A stretch of DNA of 64,000 bases from UBA7672 sp044224605 (lineage in GTDB: Bacteria > Pseudomonadota > Alphaproteobacteria > Caulobacterales > Hyphomonadaceae): the NCBI GenBank assembly GCA_044224605.1, contig JBGAKC010000020.1, positions 22,742 through 86,741 on the forward strand, written 5' to 3'. The notes beneath the pieces are model-generated. The model was given only the letters and a program-made list of their open reading frames with translations, was not told the origin of the DNA and made no database searches. Positions 59,551-64,000 of the stretch are shown here, one piece after another; position 1 is the first letter of the stretch; every line of letters begins with the position of its first letter. The position numbers were made by a program, and so were the translations under genes.

Positions 59551-62500
59551 TCAAGAGTAGGTCTGAAGCGCGCCGGCTTCAAGCGGGCGTGTTTTCAGCG
59601 CCCTGATGGCCTGAACAGCGGCCCGAGCCCCCGAAATCGTCGTGTAGTAGGGGATACCATGCTGCAGGGCCGCCCGGCGGATTGACGCCGAGTCCATCAG
59701 GGATTGCGCGCCTTCCGTGGTGTTGAACACCAGCTGGACCTTGCCATTAAGCAAGGCGTCGACGACGTGCGGCTGGCCTTCCAGCACCTTGTTCACCCGT
59801 TCCAACTTGATGCCCTTGTCGAAAAGAAACTGTGCAGTGCCGCCGGTCGCGATGATGGTGAAGCCCAGCGCGGCGATTTCGCGGGCCGGCTGTTCGATCG
59901 CCGCCTTGTCGCTGTCACGCACCGAGATGAACACGCAGCCGGAAGCAGGCAAGGCCATTCCGGCAGCGATCTGACTCTTGAGGTAGGCCGCGCCGAACGA
60001 CGTATCGAGGCCCATGACCTCGCCGGTGGAACGCATCTCCGGTCCCAGCAGCGGATCGACGCCCGGGAAGCGCGAGAAGGGGAACACGGCTTCCTTCACC
60101 GCGATGCGCGGGCCGGTGATCGGGCCCGGGCCGAGATTGAACGAAGCGAGCGTCTCGCCGGCCATGACTTTCGCAGCGATGGCGGCGAACGGCTTGCCGA
60201 CCGCCTTGGCGACGAAGGGCACTGTGCGCGAGGCGCGCGGGTTGGCTTCGAGGACGTAGATCTCATCGCCCTTCACCGCGAACTGCACGTTCATCAGGCC
60301 TTTGACGTTGAGCGCCTTGGCCAGCTTGCGCGCCTGGTCGGAGAGACGGTCGACGATCGCCTTCGAGAGCGTGTAGGGCGGAATGGAGCAGGCCGAATCG
60401 CCCGAGTGGATGCCGGCTTCCTCGATGTGTTCCATGATGCCGGCGACATGCGTCGCATCGCCATCGCACATGGCGTCGACGTCCACCTCGATGGCGTCGG
60501 CAAGATAGCGGTCGACCAGCAGGGGCGTGTCGCCGGAGACCTGCACGGCCTCGCGCACGTAGCGCTTGAGGTCGGCTTCGTCGTGAACGATTTCCATCGC
60601 GCGGCCGCCGAGCACGAAGCTCGGGCGCAGCATGACCGGATAGCCGATGCGGTTGGCGGCGGCGATCGCCTCTTCATCGGTGCGGGCGATGGCGCTCGGC
60701 GCCTGCTTGAGGCCGATCTTGTCGAGCAGCTGCGAGAATAGTTCGCGGTCTTCCGCGAGGTCGATGGAGTCGGGCGTCGTTCCGAGGATCGGCGCGCCGG
60801 ACTTCTTGAGGCCCTGCGCCAGCTTCAGTGGCGTCTGGCCGCCGAACTGCACGATCACGCCGAGGAAATTGCCCCTGGTCTGCTCGAGATGGATGATCTC
60901 GGAGACGTCTTCGAGGGTCAGCGGCTCGAAATAGAGACGGTCGGACGTATCGTAGTCGGTCGAGACCGTTTCCGGGTTGCAGTTGACCATGATGGACTCG
61001 ATGTCGAGGTCCGCCATGGCGAAGGCCGCGTGGCAGCAGCAATAGTCGAACTCTATGCCCTGGCCGATGCGGTTGGGGCCGCCACCGAGGATCATCGCTT
61101 TGCGGCGGCCGGAGGGATCCGCCTCGTTCTGTGGCGGGATGGCTTCGCCATTCGCGCCGATCCAGCCGGTTTCGTAGGTCGAGTAGAGGTAGGGCGTCTT
61201 GGCTGCGAATTCGGCCGCGCAGGTGTCGATGCGTTTGTAGACCGGGCGCACGCCGAGTTTGTGACGGGCTGCGCGGACGTCGAGTTCCTTGCCCCCGGTC
61301 AGCTTGGCGAGGCGCACGTCGGAGAAGCCCATCGCCTTGATGCGCGTCCACTCTTCGGCGGTCTTCGGCAGGCCGTTCGCCTTGATGCCGGCTTCTTGCG
61401 TGATGATCTCGGCGATCTGGCGCAGGAACCATTTGTCGATCTTCGAGGCGTTATGGACCTCCTCAACGCTGACGCCTTCGCGCAGCGCCTGGCCGACATT
61501 TAGCAGCCGCTTCTCGGTCGCGCGCGAGACCGCCGCGATCAGTGAGTTGCGGTCGCTGCCGCCCGGGATGACCTGCTCGTCGAAGCCTGAGATGCCGGTC
61601 TCGAGCGAACGCAGCGCCTTCTGCAGCGATTCCTGGAAGGTCCGGCCTATGGCCATCGCCTCGCCGACGGATTTCATCTGCGTGGTGAGGTTCGGATCAG
61701 CGCCTTTGTATTTTTCGAATGCAAAGCGCGGGATCTTGGTGACGACGTAATCGATCGTCGGCTCGAACGAGGCCGGGGTGACGCCCGTGATGTCGTTGTC
61801 GAGTTCGTCCAGCGTGTAGCCGATGGCGAGTTTCGCCGCGATCTTGGCGATCGGGAAGCCAGTGGCTTTCGAGGCGAGGGCCGACGAGCGCGAGACGCGC
61901 GGGTTCATCTCGATGATCACGAGACGGCCATTGTCCGGGTTCACGGCGAACTGCACGTTCGATCCGCCGGTCTCGACGCCAATCTCGCGCAGTACGGCGA
62001 TCGAGGCGTTGCGCATCACCTGGTATTCGCGGTCGGTGAGCGTGAGGGCGGGGGCGACAGTGATCGAGTCGCCGGTGTGGACGCCCATGGGATCGATGTT
62101 CTCGATCGAGCAGATGATGATGCAGTTGTCCGCGCGGTCACGGACGACTTCCATCTCGAATTCCTTCCAGCCGAGCAGGCTCTCGTCGATCAGGATTTGC
62201 GAGACCGGAGACATCTGGAGACCGCGCGTGACGATCTCCTCGAATTCCTGGCGGTTGTAGGCAACACCACCGCCGAGACCGCCGAGCGTGAAGGCCGGGC
62301 GCACGATGCAGGGCAGGCCGACGATTTCCATCTGGCGCATGGCCTCGGCCAAGCCGGCCTTTAGGTCGTACTCCGTCTTGCCGTCAGCGCTCTTGATCTC
62401 CGGCGAGGCAACGATGGCCGAGCGCGGGCTCTCGAGGCCGATCTTGTCCATGGCGGCGCGGAACTTGGCGCGGTCTTCCGCCTTCTCGATCGCCTCGGCT

Positions 62501-62856
62501 TTGGCGCCGATCATTTCGACGCCGTGCTTTTTCAGGACGCCCATCTGCTCGAGCTTCAGCGCGCAGTTCAGCGCCGTCTGGCCGCCCATGGTGGGGAGCA
62601 GGGCGTCGGGCTTCTCCTTCTCGATGATCTTGGCGACCATCTCCGGCGTGATCGGCTCGATGTAGGTCGCGTCCGCCAGTTCCGGGTCGGTCATGATCGT
62701 GGCCGGGTTGGAGTTTACCAGGATCACCCGGTAACCTTCCGACTTCAGCGCCTTGATCGCCTGCACCCCCGAATAATCGAATTCGCACGCCTGCCCGATG
62801 ACGATTGGCCCGGCGCCAATGACCAGGATGGACTTGATGTCTGTGCGCTTGGGCAT
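59551..62856 (-). CDS. carB: carbamoyl-phosphate synthase large chain
   Basis: A 1101-residue enzyme that makes carbamoyl phosphate for pyrimidines and arginine with the CarA glutaminase. It has two ATP-grasp halves; KSILVIGAGPIVIGQACEFDYSG opens the first and PNRIGQGIEFDYCC marks the second. A C-terminal MGS-like allosteric domain ends the protein (GFTIIATGGTAQFL). ATG 62856 is the family start. carA is not next to it within the window; the gene upstream is divergent. Confidence 0.97.
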   Translation of the reverse strand: MPKRTDIKSILVIGAGPIVIGQACEFDYSGVQAIKALKSEGYRVILVNSNPATIMTDPELADATYIEPITPEMVAKIIEKEKPDALLPTMGGQTALNCALKLEQMGVLKKHGVEMIGAKAEAIEKAEDRAKFRAAMDKIGLESPRSAIVASPEIKSADGKTEYDLKAGLAEAMRQMEIVGLPCIVRPAFTLGGLGGGVAYNRQEFEEIVTRGLQMSPVSQILIDESLLGWKEFEMEVVRDRADNCIIICSIENIDPMGVHTGDSITVAPALTLTDREYQVMRNASIAVLREIGVETGGSNVQFAVNPDNGRLVIIEMNPRVSRSSALASKATGFPIAKIAAKLAIGYTLDELDNDITGVTPASFEPTIDYVVTKIPRFAFEKYKGADPNLTTQMKSVGEAMAIGRTFQESLQKALRSLETGISGFDEQVIPGGSDRNSLIAAVSRATEKRLLNVGQALREGVSVEEVHNASKIDKWFLRQIAEIITQEAGIKANGLPKTAEEWTRIKAMGFSDVRLAKLTGGKELDVRAARHKLGVRPVYKRIDTCAAEFAAKTPYLYSTYETGWIGANGEAIPPQNEADPSGRRKAMILGGGPNRIGQGIEFDYCCCHAAFAMADLDIESIMVNCNPETVSTDYDTSDRLYFEPLTLEDVSEIIHLEQTRGNFLGVIVQFGGQTPLKLAQGLKKSGAPILGTTPDSIDLAEDRELFSQLLDKIGLKQAPSAIARTDEEAIAAANRIGYPVMLRPSFVLGGRAMEIVHDEADLKRYVREAVQVSGDTPLLVDRYLADAIEVDVDAMCDGDATHVAGIMEHIEEAGIHSGDSACSIPPYTLSKAIVDRLSDQARKLAKALNVKGLMNVQFAVKGDEIYVLEANPRASRTVPFVAKAVGKPFAAIAAKVMAGETLASFNLGPGPITGPRIAVKEAVFPFSRFPGVDPLLGPEMRSTGEVMGLDTSFGAAYLKSQIAAGMALPASGCVFISVRDSDKAAIEQPAREIAALGFTIIATGGTAQFLFDKGIKLERVNKVLEGQPHVVDALLNGKVQLVFNTTEGAQSLMDSASIRRAALQHGIPYYTTISGARAAVQAIRALKTRPLEAGALQTYS

Positions 62857-63080
62857 ATCACCTGGGAGAGTTGGGCGGCGGCAAATTGCGGCAGGGTTTA
62901 TCCATGGTGAACAGGGGGCGCAACCCTTGTGGCGTCGCACCCTTTCGGGGTTTCGGGCTGCCTAAATTTGATCTGCTCTCCACCCTTATTTTTGCTCCGA
63001 ATCCGGGCATAGTGGTTGCACTTGTCACCAAAAAGGATAGCCCGACGGTTCGGGCACGAAATCGGCCCGCGAAGAACGGC

Positions 63081-63671
63081 ATGAAGTTCAGATTCGCACG
63101 CTTGCTGGCGGCGCTTGTGCTGCTGGGTTCGCTGGACGGTCTCGCAACCGCCCAGAAGGGCAACGCCGTTCCCAACACAAGCGCCACCGCGGCCTTGACC
63201 GCGCCAGCTGCAGACGCCGGCATCGAGCCGCTAAAGCTTACGGGGATGCTGGCGGCCCAGAATGACGCCCGCAAGCGCATGGGTGTCCCCGCCCTGAAAT
63301 GGTCGTCGGAGCTGGCCTCCCGGGCCGACGCGGTCGCTAGGGTGGCCGGCAAGGGGTCCTGCTCGATCAACGCAGCCGAACGCACAGCCAAGGCCGAGAA
63401 CGCGAGCTATTACTGGGCGGCCGGGATGCGGCGCATTGCCGGCAGCGACATGGCCCAGGACATCTCGGCGTCCTACCTCGTGTCGCGCTGGCGTGAGGGA
63501 AGCGCTGACTATGACGTCGCGAAGGGCCTGTGCCGGTCGAAATCGTCCACCTGCGACTCTTATTCCCGCATGGTGGCCCCCAAGGCAAAATCCGTGGGTT
63601 GCGCCCGCAACATCTGCTCCAATCAGGCGCAGGTCTGGATCTGCCTTTATTCGGAACAACCTGCCCGCTGA
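63081..63671 (+). CDS. CAP-domain secreted protein
   Basis: A 196-residue protein with a signal peptide (about 1-24, cut near ATAQ) and a CAP/SCP (PR-1 type) domain: MLAAQNDARKRMGVPALKWSSELASRADA, a Cys-containing middle, VSRWREGSADYD and VGCARNICSNQAQVWICLY. CAP proteins are secreted binding or protease-like folds, often of unknown job. The metal-binding His at the start of the fold is not seen. It is divergent from carB and is followed by a lipoprotein gene. Confidence 0.85.
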   Translation: MKFRFARLLAALVLLGSLDGLATAQKGNAVPNTSATAALTAPAADAGIEPLKLTGMLAAQNDARKRMGVPALKWSSELASRADAVARVAGKGSCSINAAERTAKAENASYYWAAGMRRIAGSDMAQDISASYLVSRWREGSADYDVAKGLCRSKSSTCDSYSRMVAPKAKSVGCARNICSNQAQVWICLYSEQPAR

Positions 63672-63737
63672 GGCTGGCCGGTTGAGCCGCTCGCGCCGGT
63701 TGACTGGCGTCGATTCCAGCCGATGTAGGAGGCGCTC

Positions 63738-64000
63738 ATGGCTTTTCGAACGTTCAGCCTGGCCGGAGCACTGGCGCTGGCAGGGTGCTTGGGGGTTAGC
63801 GCTAACGTCGAGCGGCCGGACGATATGCGTCCCGCATGGTTCGGATTGGTTCCACCGGTTGCGCTGTCAGCGCCAGTTGTCGTTCCCGAAGCAAGCGTTG
63901 TGATTCCTCCACCCCTGATCCCCGCTGGCGAAGCCGACGGGCATGGAGCGTTGCGCGGTGATCGCATCCGTTCGTCGGTCGAGCAGGTGATCAGCTTTGC
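63738..64000 (+). CDS. lipoprotein, partial (cut by window end)
   Basis: The first 87 residues of a lipoprotein: signal with lipobox LAGC (Cys 17), then a Pro/Val-rich mature part. The ATG at 63738 has TAGGAGGCG upstream. The gene runs off the right edge, so its family cannot be told. Confidence 0.7.
   Translation, partial: MAFRTFSLAGALALAGCLGVSANVERPDDMRPAWFGLVPPVALSAPVVVPEASVVIPPPLIPAGEADGHGALRGDRIRSSVEQVISF

Noticed and set aside
1..64000. CRISPR arrays, tRNA/rRNA genes, transposases or phage genes
   Set aside because: No regularly spaced repeats, cloverleaf shapes or mobile-element proteins were recognised anywhere in the window.

Overview
The window is a GC-rich, gene-dense bacterial chromosome segment with no plasmid, phage or insertion-sequence genes and no rRNA or tRNA. 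The gene content points to an alphaproteobacterium, probably of the Caulobacterales/Hyphomonadaceae type. Pointers are a DUF1476 (ATPase zeta-type) gene beside purC-purS, a phoR/pstB/phoU/phoB block, carB followed by greA, an ELM1-family protein, an Oar-like TonB receptor, and many translationally coupled GTGA/ATGA starts. The genus assignment is inference only.

Layout. 1-8.5 kb holds small enzymes and secreted proteins (DUF1697, GNAT, cupin-like, TPR-sulfotransferase, NIPSNAP-like lipoprotein, S41 peptidase) and a FATP-type acyl-CoA synthetase. 8.9-13.8 kb has a Gmad2 lipoprotein coupled to selO, then a four-PAS hybrid kinase. 13.9-19.1 kb has a cyanide-insensitive-type bd oxidase with its DUF2474 small subunit, then a cold-shock/DUF1294 fusion and acs. 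19.3-25.1 kb has a GMC oxidoreductase remnant, a Baeyer-Villiger monooxygenase with an FNR/FixK-like box upstream, a ferredoxin-NADP reductase, an orphan RND adaptor and an ArnT-like glycosyltransferase. 25.6-32.9 kb has an Oar-like receptor, then agmatine deiminase, N-carbamoylputrescine amidase, glutamate racemase and a patatin.

33.0-42.3 kb is the most unusual part. It has a cyanophycin-synthetase-like ATP-grasp protein coupled to a divergent FolC/Mur-ligase-like protein, a truncated GntR regulator apparently joined to the tail of a lost TonB receptor, and three tandem M13 metallopeptidases. 42.5-48 kb is a phosphate-response block lacking pstSCA, with an indoleamine 2,3-dioxygenase gene (antisense) between phoR and pstB.

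48-64 kb is mostly housekeeping: purB, a strongly structured intergenic RNA-like region, DUF1476, purC-purS-(two entericidins, DUF486, lipoprotein)-purQ, amidohydrolase, M23 peptidase, TlpA-like thioredoxin, trxB, ELM1, greA, carB, a CAP-domain secreted protein and a lipoprotein cut by the window edge.

How genes work together: aguA/aguB convert agmatine to putrescine. acs and fadD-like activate acetate and fatty acids. The Cio oxidase gives an alternative quinol oxidase. purB/C/S/Q and carB feed nucleotide synthesis. PhoR/PhoB/PhoU/PstB sense phosphate. Best candidates for something undescribed are the ATP-grasp/Mur-ligase pair, the structured RNA at 49.8-49.95 kb, and the purB start site embedded in the phoB terminator.
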